A stretch of 64,000 nt of DNA. It comes from Bin95 sp965220855. Its GTDB lineage: Bacteria > Pseudomonadota > Alphaproteobacteria > Bin95. A model generated the notes under the pieces. The model was not told the origin of the DNA and did no database searches. It was given only the letters and a program-made list of their open reading frames with translations. Each line of letters begins with the position of its first letter. Positions within the stretch are counted from its first letter, which is position 1. Positions 1 through 8,255 of this stretch are shown here, piece after piece. A program made the position numbers and the translations under genes. The stretch spans positions 930,001-994,000 of the forward strand of contig CBDCQY010000001.1 of NCBI GenBank assembly GCA_965220855.1. Direction: 5' to 3'.

Positions 1-1
1 C

Positions 2-640
2 ATCGTCTTGAAATTCGAGGACATCAACGGAGAGAGCACCCTTTCCGGCCACACCGGTCAGGTCGATGCGATCTCGATTCGGGAATCGATTTCTGTGAGC
101 GCGTCGCAGAGTTCGGGTGGTTCGGCGTCGGCCAGAACGGTCGGCACATCGCGCCATTCGGACATTTGCGTAACACGCTTCAAGGACATCGCAAGTCCAA
201 AGCTGGCCCAGGCCTGTTCTGCGGGTACGAACCTCAAGACTGTGGAGGTTTACCTGTTCCGCACGCTCGAGACCGGCGTCAAGGAGTATATGCGATACGT
301 CTTGTCGGAGACGTTCGTTTCCCGATATGAAAATGACACGGCCGACCAGGAAGGCGCGGTGTTCGGACCGAGTCTGGCGGCGTCCGAGGGGGCTTCGCCG
401 CTCTGGGGCGTCGCAGGCCTTATGGGGCCGATCGCCAGGAGGTCTGCTCTGAACCTGGCGCCCGCGCCGTTGCTGCTCGCCGGCGTGCCGCGCGGCCAGC
501 CGACCACTCGCGAAGTGGAGCGGGTATGGTTCAATCCCTCCAAGGTAAGCTGGACCTATACGCCTTATGTGAGTGGCGCGGCGCAAGGCGTGGTTCAGAG
601 GGAATGGAACCTTCTGTCCACCAGCGAAACGGAAGACTGA
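2..640 (+). CDS. hcp: Hcp-family tube protein, 5' end outside window
   Basis: Hcp proteins stack as hexameric rings to form the inner tube of a type VI secretion system and are expelled with it. The frame is already open at base 2 and reads I-V-L-KFEDINGEST, the standard Hcp N-terminus a few residues in, so the true start lies before the window; the TTG at 8 is internal. Later hallmarks are VTRFKDIASP, a YVLSETFVSRYE strand and a closing SWTY strand. Between the last two lies an unusual insert of about 45 residues, rich in small and hydrophobic residues, absent from the next gene. It is followed 33 bases later by a second Hcp gene. The family call is firm; the role of the insert is unknown. 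Confidence 0.85.
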   Translation: MVLKFEDINGESTLSGHTGQVDAISIRESISVSASQSSGGSASARTVGTSRHSDICVTRFKDIASPKLAQACSAGTNLKTVEVYLFRTLETGVKEYMRYVLSETFVSRYENDTADQEGAVFGPSLAASEGASPLWGVAGLMGPIARRSALNLAPAPLLLAGVPRGQPTTREVERVWFNPSKVSWTYTPYVSGAAQGVVQREWNLLSTSETED

Positions 641-673
641 CCCCCCAATACAAGCAGGAAAGGAGGACAGGAA

Positions 674-1168
674 ATGTCCGCAATCTTTGTCAAGGTCCCT
701 GACGTCGATGGCGAAGCCGTCCAGAGCAACTACGTCGATCAGATCGAGTGCTTCAGCATGCATCATGCGATTGAGCTCCCGATCATTCCGACCGGGTCTT
801 CGCGCACGGAGGCGTCGTCGGAGCATGGTCCGATCATGCTCGCCCACAATATCGACAAGGCGTCGCCGGTGCTGCGCCACAAGGCCTTGTCCGGAGCCAA
901 TCTCGGCGAGGTCGTCATCACCCGGATGCGGATGATCGACGGTTCATTGCAGAAGGCGGAGACCGTCACATTGCAAAACGCCTATCTCATGCGGGTCGAT
1001 ACCTATACGCCCATCGATCCGGCGGAGAATCTGCCGGGGGACCAGCCCTATGAGGTGCTCTCGTTCTCCTACGACCAGATCAACTGGGAAGTCGTGAAAT
1101 ACGAGGCTGGCACCAATACGGGCACGGTGGCGGGCGGCTATTCCACTGCGATGCAGGATACCGTCTGA
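674..1168 (+). CDS. hcp: Hcp-family tube protein, second copy
   Basis: This 164-residue protein has the usual length and pattern of Hcp: IFVKVPDVDGEA at the N-terminus, a central VITRMRMIDGS-like strand, an AYLMRVDTY strand and the FSYDQINWEVVKY closing strands. It should form type VI tube rings, alone or mixed with the upstream copy. A strong Shine-Dalgarno sequence (AAGGAGGA) lies 8-10 bases before the ATG. It lacks the hydrophobic insert of the first copy and the two are clearly divergent, so this is not a recent duplication. A GC-rich hairpin follows before the next gene and may favour Hcp over hub expression. Confidence 0.88.
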   Translation: MSAIFVKVPDVDGEAVQSNYVDQIECFSMHHAIELPIIPTGSSRTEASSEHGPIMLAHNIDKASPVLRHKALSGANLGEVVITRMRMIDGSLQKAETVTLQNAYLMRVDTYTPIDPAENLPGDQPYEVLSFSYDQINWEVVKYEAGTNTGTVAGGYSTAMQDTV

Positions 1169-1211
1169 CCAGGTCCCGGGGGAGCGCGCAGCGAGCCGGG
1201 CGCGGGCGGGT

Positions 1212-1230
1212 GGCGGTCGTTGCGACCGCC
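1212..1230 (+). terminator. Hairpin between hcp and the hub gene (possible attenuator)
   Basis: There is a perfect 8-bp stem (GGCGGTCG / CGACCGCC) with a 3-base TTG loop, 44 bases after the second hcp stop and 75 bases before the hub start. No U-run follows, so it is not a classic intrinsic terminator. It may stabilise the hcp transcript 3' end or partly reduce read-through, in keeping with the high Hcp:hub ratio such machines need. The role is inferred. Confidence 0.4.
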
Positions 1231-1304
1231 GCCTTCCTCCGCTCCGGCTTCTCTGTTAGTATCCATAGCCGCGGTATGGCGGTCAGGTTGCTTCAGGAGT
1301 GGTC

Positions 1305-3515
1305 ATGGCAGACGACAATTCCAACACCAGCAGCAGCACCAGCACGCAGTATCGACTGTATCTGGAGATTCCAAAGCCCGAGACCCCGACGCAGGTGAAC
1401 GTAACGGGAATATCGCTCACTGAGCAATATAATTCGGGCTGGCGGGGATATGCCGTGATGTCGGCGGCGGCCAAGACCGGCGAGACTATTTCCATCGGTG
1501 AAATGCTGGGCGCGGTCTTTGCCGCCGATGTGCTGCCGGGGCGCGCCGTGCTGTTGCGCCAGGCGCTCTATATCGATGGCAGCAAGACAGGACTCGACGG
1601 CGCGGTAGTGCGCACCTGGCCCTGCATCGTCGGCGCGGTGACGCCGACCCAGAAGGCGACCGACCTTACCCGCGCCCACTGCGTGATCCATTTGAGCGAT
1701 CCGGTGAGCTATATGGCGCAGCGGCCGATCTGGGGCGCCTATCGAGGCGAATCGGCCGGAGAGGTGATTGGCGGCGTGTTGTCGCTGGCGGCCGGCGGCA
1801 ACGGCAAGCCGGGCCTCAGGCCCCATCTGCCCTATATGCACCAGGTGGAGATCGTCGAGAACTATCGCGACGGTCTGAAACTGATTCCCTACACCGTGGC
1901 GGCCGGTCAGGCGCTGGGGGAGTGGCTTGAGGAGTTTCTGGGGCTGGTGGGCTTGCGGGTCGAAATGCAGAGCACGTCGGCCGGCGGCGTCTCGGTCACG
2001 TTGACCGATCGGCCGCCGCGGGGTGAGCCGCTGGAAATGGCGCTGCTGGATACGGGGACGACGCCGACCGAAGGCTCCTCGCCGATCTATGTGTCGGGGA
2101 TCAGCGGCTCTCCTGTGGCGCCGATACGTGGCGCGGTGCTTGACGATCCGGCCCTGGGATCTTTCCGACAATTCGGCGCGAACGGCGCGATCGGGTCTCT
2201 GGAATATGGCTCGGATGTCGGCATCGAGGAGGCGTACATGCGGGCGTATCTCTGGCGCAGCGGCGCCAGAAGCGAGGAGCTCTCGATCACTGCGGCGTCG
2301 CGGCAGCCGGGTTTGCGTCCGGGCCGGCGCATCGAGCTTACGCCGGCGTTGTACCAGATCGCCAACTGGCAGGTGGCGCGGGTCCTGCATATATGCAAGG
2401 GGGGCGTCTATGACAACACGATGACGATCTACCCCTCCCGGGACAAAGATTCATGGCATCCGCCGCGGCCCGGACCGAAGCCTCCCCGATATGTGTCGGC
2501 GAAAGTGGACGGCGGCAGCGACCGGCTGTATCTGGAGCCGCTGTCCCGTGACCGGCTCGGCAGGGTCCCGGTCTCATTTCCATTTGTCCCCACCCCGGTC
2601 GGCGCCGACGCCATCTTGTTGAGCGTTGCCGACGCCGACCGCAACGAGCGGTTGACGCTGGACGACTTCACCAGTGACGAAACCACCAAATTTACGACCG
2701 AAACGACCACCATGGATGAGCAGGAGAAAAAATATTTTGCCGGAGACTATGACGACCCCTATTCGGGCAAGAAGGACAGTGAGCTGACGGAAACGGAGCT
2801 GGCCGATCGGAAAAGCAAGTCGGCCAGTCGTACGGAAGTCCTCAAATATATCGCTTTCAAACGCGCCCAGGCGCGGGATACTGCGGACAAGGATCGCGAC
2901 GGCTGGGTGTCGGAGCGCGACCAGTTGGTTTCCGACGACATGGCGCCGATTCTGGCAGACGAAACCAAGCGGGAGGAATTGCGCAAACAGTGGGAATCCT
3001 ACAACGCTGGAACTCTGTCCACAGATTATCCTACTATAGCCAGCGACTCCGACCGGATGGACCTGATCAAGGAGTATGGCTTTCTCTTTGGTGAACCGGA
3101 TGGTGACGAGACCACGCCGGGAGACACCACGGCGGAGCAATATGAATTCAGCCAGCGCGACGCTGCAGTGGCGTCGGAACGTTGGCCGCCGCGAATTCCG
3201 CTGCCGATTATCGAACCGATGGCTGGCGGCTTGCACGGTTTTCTGCCCGCGCATCGCCATGGCGATGTCTGCCGGGTCGCCGTGTATAGTCCACTGTCGG
3301 CCGAGATCGTCGGCTTCCAATATCGCTCAGATCGTCGCATCAATGCCGATATTGTGGACGCTACGGCGGGTTTTGTCGTCGAACACGACATGCAGAACGC
3401 ATGGTCCGGCATCGTGTTTCGCCCGACGCAGCAGTTGGAGGACGCGGGCACCGGGGCGAGCGACAGTAGCAGCAACAGCGGCAATAGCGGAGGAAGCAGC
3501 GGTGGGTCATCGTGA
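1305..3515 (+). CDS. VgrG-like hub protein with an EF-hand-containing insert
   Basis: This 736-residue protein is a VgrG/gp27-gp5-type hub, expected to sit at the tip of the Hcp tube. The start is ATG 1305, with AGGAG 5 bases upstream; the in-frame GTG at 1299 is inside that ribosome site. Residues 1-420 match the hub part of the second VgrG-like protein. The OB-like part begins at DRLGRVPVSFPF and resumes at EPMAGGLHGFLPAHRHGD. Between these lies an insert of about 200 residues, replaced in the paralogue by about 35 residues. The insert carries two EF-hand-like loops, DADRNERLTLDD (443-454) and DKDRDGWVSERD (528-539). The C-terminal VgrG beta-helix is missing; a Ser/Gly tail ends the protein. 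A giant needle protein follows directly. Confidence 0.72.
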   Translation: MADDNSNTSSSTSTQYRLYLEIPKPETPTQVNVTGISLTEQYNSGWRGYAVMSAAAKTGETISIGEMLGAVFAADVLPGRAVLLRQALYIDGSKTGLDGAVVRTWPCIVGAVTPTQKATDLTRAHCVIHLSDPVSYMAQRPIWGAYRGESAGEVIGGVLSLAAGGNGKPGLRPHLPYMHQVEIVENYRDGLKLIPYTVAAGQALGEWLEEFLGLVGLRVEMQSTSAGGVSVTLTDRPPRGEPLEMALLDTGTTPTEGSSPIYVSGISGSPVAPIRGAVLDDPALGSFRQFGANGAIGSLEYGSDVGIEEAYMRAYLWRSGARSEELSITAASRQPGLRPGRRIELTPALYQIANWQVARVLHICKGGVYDNTMTIYPSRDKDSWHPPRPGPKPPRYVSAKVDGGSDRLYLEPLSRDRLGRVPVSFPFVPTPVGADAILLSVADADRNERLTLDDFTSDETTKFTTETTTMDEQEKKYFAGDYDDPYSGKKDSELTETELADRKSKSASRTEVLKYIAFKRAQARDTADKDRDGWVSERDQLVSDDMAPILADETKREELRKQWESYNAGTLSTDYPTIASDSDRMDLIKEYGFLFGEPDGDETTPGDTTAEQYEFSQRDAAVASERWPPRIPLPIIEPMAGGLHGFLPAHRHGDVCRVAVYSPLSAEIVGFQYRSDRRINADIVDATAGFVVEHDMQNAWSGIVFRPTQQLEDAGTGASDSSSNSGNSGGSSGGSS

Positions 3516-3545
3516 TCGTCTTGCCGCCTTCAGGGCTGCTCCCCA

Positions 3546-6500
3546 TGCGTGGCGCGCTTTGCGAGTAGGCTGTGGCTGGCCCGCGTCGCTCCCGGTGGAG
3601 GAGGACGGTCGATGACGAGCGGTTCATCCACGGAGACATTTGCGCTTGAGACGCGTGCGGAGCAGTTGAATTTTCTGTCCGGCGCGGATGCTCTGCGCCG
3701 CGGGGAGACGGACCTCCTGGAGATCGGTAGCGGTTCTGCGACGGATGCGGTTTCGGGGTCGGAGACGACGCGCGTCGGCGGCAATCTGAGGGAGAAGGTG
3801 GAGGGTGACCGGACGATTTCTCTGGATCGTCTGGAGACGGAGGTGGAAGGCAAGCTGACGCTGGATCTGTCGGCTGACACGACGCTGCTCGGCGGCGCGA
3901 TGACGGACTTGCAGGCCGGGGCGGTGTTTGTGGGCGCCGGGATGAGCGACGATCTGATCGTTGGCGCGGGGATGCGCGTGACCTTGCCGGTGGATTTCTG
4001 GCACACGCGTCTGATCGGGATGGAGGAGAAGGTCGGTACGGCTGCGGCGGATGTTGCGCTTCTTGAGTTGTATTATCTGGCGTTTGAGCGCGAGTACAAG
4101 ACGGGTTTGCACGCTGCTGCTGCGGCGAGTTTCACGGGCCAGATCAATGTGACGACGGCGACGGGCTTCATGCAGCTGACGCGGGTTTCGATGGGGGTTC
4201 GGGATCTGTCTCAGACGGCAGCGGCGGGTGAGGGCGGCCAGCCGGGCGGAGGGGCGACGCCGCCTTCGAATGCGGCGGCGAACACGGGCGCGGCAGCGGC
4301 GAGCGGGGCGACGACGGCGGGTTCCGGCGCGTTGGTTACGGCGCGCGGGGCATCGGACATGGGCGATTTCGAGGATGTCGGGGCGCTGGAGGATATTCGC
4401 CACACCTTTGGCGATCAGGACGCAATTCTGGAGCTTGATGAGGCTCGGGTTGCGGTGGAGCGTTCGGAGCAGCTACAGGACAGCTTGCGTCTTGCGGACC
4501 TTGAGGATGTCGGGGACCTTGAGGATGTGCGCGGGATTGACGACGCGGCGACGACGGGCGACGACACGAACGCGACGCGCCACTTCGATGCGAGCCCGGA
4601 GATTGTCGGGGAGCCTCGCGAGCTTCAGGGTGACGATCTTGCGCGTTGGCAGGAGTTGAACGACGACGCGAACTGGATGGAGGACATATTTGGCGAGACG
4701 ATGATGCGCGCGGAGGATTTTGAGAATTCGACCTCTGTGGATGCCCCTGTGGGGGCTGCGAATCAGAACCCGGTTGTCATCGAGCAGAACCCCGAGTGGG
4801 TTCAGACGCTGACGATCGACGAATATCGTCAAAGGCTCAACGTTCCCGAAGGTTGGGATTTCGAAGAGCAGCGCTCGGCATTTTTTGAGTATTATCGGGA
4901 TGGTTTCCGCAAAGATTGCATTCCCGGCACCTCCTTATTGCAGCAGGCGCAACACTCCGCCGGCGACCTGCCGATTACGCAATTCAACAAACTTCCGGCG
5001 AGCTGGACTGAAGATATCACTTTCGCCAGCGACCTCCCGACCAGCACGGATTATTATAACAAGATTGTAGAGCTGGAGGCGCTGGCGCGCCAGTCCGGCG
5101 ACACGGTGAAGGCCGATTATCTTGCGGGTGTATTGGCCAATATCGATGCGCAGCAGATGCAGATTTACGCCGACGGACGGGCGGCGGCCGAGATGATGAG
5201 ACCGCTTGGAGATATGCCTCTTCCCGAAACTGTCGATCAGCAGAAATTGCTTGAAAATATGGATCAACGGATATTGGAGTTGGAGCAAGAACAAACGGAG
5301 GTGTTGGAAGCTCTGGCCGATCCGGCTCGGATAGACGACCCTGCTGTTCAGGGGAGGATGCACGAAATTGTCGTAGAATTATCGACATATCGTGATATGA
5401 GAAATTTGGTCGAACAGGGAATAGACCCAACCTTCAGACTCGCAGAAACTGTCGCAATGACGAGCGATGACGCGGCCAAGTCAGGCCAGCTGTACAATTT
5501 GGTCGGATCATCGTCAGCGCAGAAAGGAATCATGGAGTTTCTCGGTAACCCTCCCTTAACGACGCCGAGTTTCGATGACATCAGAAAAGCGAAGGGACTG
5601 CAGGATTTCGACTTCGGCGAGCATATGAGAGTTGCCGAGGGTGCGATCCAGGAAGGTTTATCGGAAAGCGCTCCGGGAACGATAATGTTGTCGGAGGTGT
5701 ATCAGAAGCAAGTGCAGGATATGGCGGAACAGTGGGAGAATATACCGGACCGGATTTTGGACAAATACGGGTATCTGGATGAAGCAGGACAAGTCAAACC
5801 TGAATATGCAGATATTGCGCAGCAAGACGCCACGCTATATCGAATTTATATCGCGGATATCGAGGCGCAGGCGCGCACCGCGGGAGACACCGATACGGTG
5901 AATTTGATGGGGAGCATCCTGCTCAAAATCGATTCGCAGGCTAAGGCGGAATGGGCGGCGGCGTTGAAGGTCGCCGAGGATATGCGCGCACGCGCGCTGG
6001 CCATGCCGCTGACCGCCAATCCCGAAGATCTGGCGGACGCCCAGAGGCGCCTCCACGATGCGCTGGACACCCAGCTGGACAGTCTGAGGGCGCAGCGAGC
6101 GGCGATGTTCGACGAGGCCGGTAATCTGGTCGGCGATGCGGACAGGCTGAAAATGCTGGACCTTGAAATCGGCGCGGCCGAACTGGCGCTCAGCCGCGTC
6201 GATGAAGGGCTCGATCCGCAGCCATGGGTGGAAGAATATCTGCGCGCGGCGCAGTTCATGGCCGAGGATCAGGATGAGGTCAGGGATATCTGGAATGTCT
6301 ATGCCTCCACGATGTCGCGATTGAATGTGACCGTGGCGTCGCCGGATCCGGATGCGCCATTTGTGCCGATCACATTCGCGCCGTCGGCGGGTGGCGATGT
6401 CGATCCGCTTCCGGGATTGCCGGGCAGGGGAGGGCTGGAAGACCCGTTCCTCGATATCGACAACCGGCCGCCGATGCCGCTGCCGACGGACGCCGGGCGG

Positions 6501-8084
6501 GGGAATGAGGATGTCCTGGACGGTGTGGTGAGGTCGGGCAATGCCGGCCTCGATCCGTCGGCGGAGGACACGCTGCATGCCAGCAACTTGCCGGACGACG
6601 AGATTCGCCAGCAGCTGAGCATCGACCAGCGCGCGCTGTCGATGGAGAGCCTGGAGGAGGCGGAGGGCGGGACCTACGGGACGACCGGCGGCGGCGTGCT
6701 CGATATCGAGAATCGTCTGCCCTCGCCCGGAGATACGGGTGAGGCGGGGGGAAACCGCGGGGCCGATATCGGCGGGTCGGCGGAGCTGGCGGATGACGAG
6801 TATGGGGTCGTTGGCGAGCGGGAAAGTGTTTTAAGGTATCCGGTTTTTGACCCCGTTACGGGGAAGTATATGGTGGACGAGAACGGGGACCGTATTTATC
6901 GTTCCACAGAGGATTTCAGCCTCAGGAATATTCGCGATCCCTCGGAATATGTTCCGGGAGAGAGATATGGGCATCTTCCGCAATCGGACCTGCAGCGCTA
7001 CCAGGAACAGTGGAAGAAGATGGGGATGAAGGCGGATTTCGAACATCGATGGATATTGGACCTCGATGGCGCGAACGACCCCGCGCGCATCGACTGGGAT
7101 GGCCCCGGGAGCAGCAGCCTGTCCGTTACGGACCAGGAGAATAATTACTGGGAGTCCGGCACTCCTTACAATTACTGGCTGGCCGGCAAGGCCGAAACGC
7201 CGGGCGGCTCCCAGTCTTTGGATGTCGATGTGGACACCTATCGGCGGCTGGGTGGGGGTGGCGGCGGCGCGCCGACGGATGCGGATCCGGGCGTGTATAG
7301 CCAGCTGAACCAGTCCACGGCGACGAACCGGTTCGGCTCTCCGGCGCCGGCGAGCGCGGACGATATGGGGGATTACGCCCAGATCAGATCGACGATCAAC
7401 GAGAATATCGACCCGTCGGACATTTGCCGTGTTCCGGAGGAGCCGGCCGGGCTGCTGAGCGATGCGACGGTGACGCGAGGGGGTGGCAATTTCGATTCTG
7501 TGGAGGATATCGAGAATATGGAGGGCGCGGAGATCGTGAGGGGGATCGAGGGCGATCCGCCGGCCGAGCCCGTAGCGCCGGCGCAGACGCAGAGGGTCAC
7601 CTTCGACCGGATGGCGGATGTCACCGGGTCGAATGTCGGTTCGTCCTATTCCTATGTTTCCTATGTGGATGGGAATTGGGCCGATGACATTGTCGCGGTC
7701 CCGAAGCCGGATGACCTCGAACTCGAAGTCAGGGCGCAATACAGCTTCGACGCCGGCCCGGGCGGCGGCGGAAGGAGCCGGCTTGCGAGCGGCAACGATC
7801 TGTCGTCATTGGCTCCGCCGATGGTGAGCGACGGGACGATCGGCGATATGGAAGGGCTCAATCGGGCGATCTCGGAAACGCGGGAGAGCCGGGATGCCAT
7901 GACCTTCAGGGACAAGATGTCGCAATTTCTGACGATGACGACGTGGGTTCTGGGGGACATTGCCGCGAAATTCAGGCGTCCATAGCGGGCTGGGGCTTGC
8001 GATGACACGGATGCAGCGAAGGTCGCCGGACCGGCGGCGGGAGAGGAAGAGATGAGCACGACCCGTGAGGCGCGCCTGCATCCG
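3546..8084. repeat. Tandem duplication, copy 1 (needle protein plus hub start)
   Basis: The unit starts about 65 bases before the first giant needle gene and ends 33 bases into a hub-type gene start. It recurs at an initial offset of 4640 bases (3546 matches 8186). Flanks, the first ~1250 bases of the gene and its last ~1630 bases are nearly identical between copies; the middle ~1500 bases differ strongly. Confidence 0.85.
3612..7985 (+). CDS. Giant needle-domain protein, copy 1 (candidate effector carrier)
   Basis: This 1457-residue protein is not a recognised named family. It starts at ATG 3612 after GGAGGAGG. Residues ~35-200 contain short valine/glycine periodic repeats (VGGNLREKVEGD, then VEGKLTLDLSADTT) like the triangular beta-helix ending VgrG/gp5, so a place on the hub is inferred. 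Residues ~200-415 are Ala/Gly- then Asp/Glu-rich. Residues ~417-905 hold two diverged copies of a helical unit of about 245 residues, with motifs such as NIDAQQMQIYAD and KIDSQAKAEWAA. Residues ~913-1457 are Gly/Asp/Pro-rich, probably disordered, with scattered tyrosine motifs (EYGVV, VYSQL, DYAQI). No signal peptide, membrane segment or known toxin motif was seen. A near-twin lies downstream. Confidence 0.62.
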   Translation: MTSGSSTETFALETRAEQLNFLSGADALRRGETDLLEIGSGSATDAVSGSETTRVGGNLREKVEGDRTISLDRLETEVEGKLTLDLSADTTLLGGAMTDLQAGAVFVGAGMSDDLIVGAGMRVTLPVDFWHTRLIGMEEKVGTAAADVALLELYYLAFEREYKTGLHAAAAASFTGQINVTTATGFMQLTRVSMGVRDLSQTAAAGEGGQPGGGATPPSNAAANTGAAAASGATTAGSGALVTARGASDMGDFEDVGALEDIRHTFGDQDAILELDEARVAVERSEQLQDSLRLADLEDVGDLEDVRGIDDAATTGDDTNATRHFDASPEIVGEPRELQGDDLARWQELNDDANWMEDIFGETMMRAEDFENSTSVDAPVGAANQNPVVIEQNPEWVQTLTIDEYRQRLNVPEGWDFEEQRSAFFEYYRDGFRKDCIPGTSLLQQAQHSAGDLPITQFNKLPASWTEDITFASDLPTSTDYYNKIVELEALARQSGDTVKADYLAGVLANIDAQQMQIYADGRAAAEMMRPLGDMPLPETVDQQKLLENMDQRILELEQEQTEVLEALADPARIDDPAVQGRMHEIVVELSTYRDMRNLVEQGIDPTFRLAETVAMTSDDAAKSGQLYNLVGSSSAQKGIMEFLGNPPLTTPSFDDIRKAKGLQDFDFGEHMRVAEGAIQEGLSESAPGTIMLSEVYQKQVQDMAEQWENIPDRILDKYGYLDEAGQVKPEYADIAQQDATLYRIYIADIEAQARTAGDTDTVNLMGSILLKIDSQAKAEWAAALKVAEDMRARALAMPLTANPEDLADAQRRLHDALDTQLDSLRAQRAAMFDEAGNLVGDADRLKMLDLEIGAAELALSRVDEGLDPQPWVEEYLRAAQFMAEDQDEVRDIWNVYASTMSRLNVTVASPDPDAPFVPITFAPSAGGDVDPLPGLPGRGGLEDPFLDIDNRPPMPLPTDAGRGNEDVLDGVVRSGNAGLDPSAEDTLHASNLPDDEIRQQLSIDQRALSMESLEEAEGGTYGTTGGGVLDIENRLPSPGDTGEAGGNRGADIGGSAELADDEYGVVGERESVLRYPVFDPVTGKYMVDENGDRIYRSTEDFSLRNIRDPSEYVPGERYGHLPQSDLQRYQEQWKKMGMKADFEHRWILDLDGANDPARIDWDGPGSSSLSVTDQENNYWESGTPYNYWLAGKAETPGGSQSLDVDVDTYRRLGGGGGGAPTDADPGVYSQLNQSTATNRFGSPAPASADDMGDYAQIRSTINENIDPSDICRVPEEPAGLLSDATVTRGGGNFDSVEDIENMEGAEIVRGIEGDPPAEPVAPAQTQRVTFDRMADVTGSNVGSSYSYVSYVDGNWADDIVAVPKPDDLELEVRAQYSFDAGPGGGGRSRLASGNDLSSLAPPMVSDGTIGDMEGLNRAISETRESRDAMTFRDKMSQFLTMTTWVLGDIAAKFRRP

Positions 8085-8255
8085 TCCAGTGCGGCCGCCA
8101 GCCCGGTCTTCGTGCATGGCATGCAGAACGCGCGGTCGGGCGTTGCGTTTCGGCCGAGGCGGCAACTGGAGGACGCGGCGCCTGTTGCGTGGCGCGTTTT
8201 GCGAGGAGGCTGTAGCTGGCCCGCGTCGCTCCCGGTGGAGGAGGACAGTCGATGA
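8052..8255 (+). pseudogene. Remnant VgrG-like hub gene (N-terminus fused to C-terminus)
   Basis: This open frame of 67 codons starts MSTT-EARLHP like the intact hub at 12734, with the same GAGAGGAAGAG ribosome site. After about 15 codons it continues as the tail of the first hub (HGMQNARSGVAFRPRRQLED against HDMQNAWSGIVFRPTQQLED). Nearly the whole hub has been deleted in frame. The TGA overlaps the ATG of the next giant gene as ATGA, so the scrap may still act as a translational leader. It marks an ancestral hub-needle-hub-needle-hub order. Confidence 0.8.
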
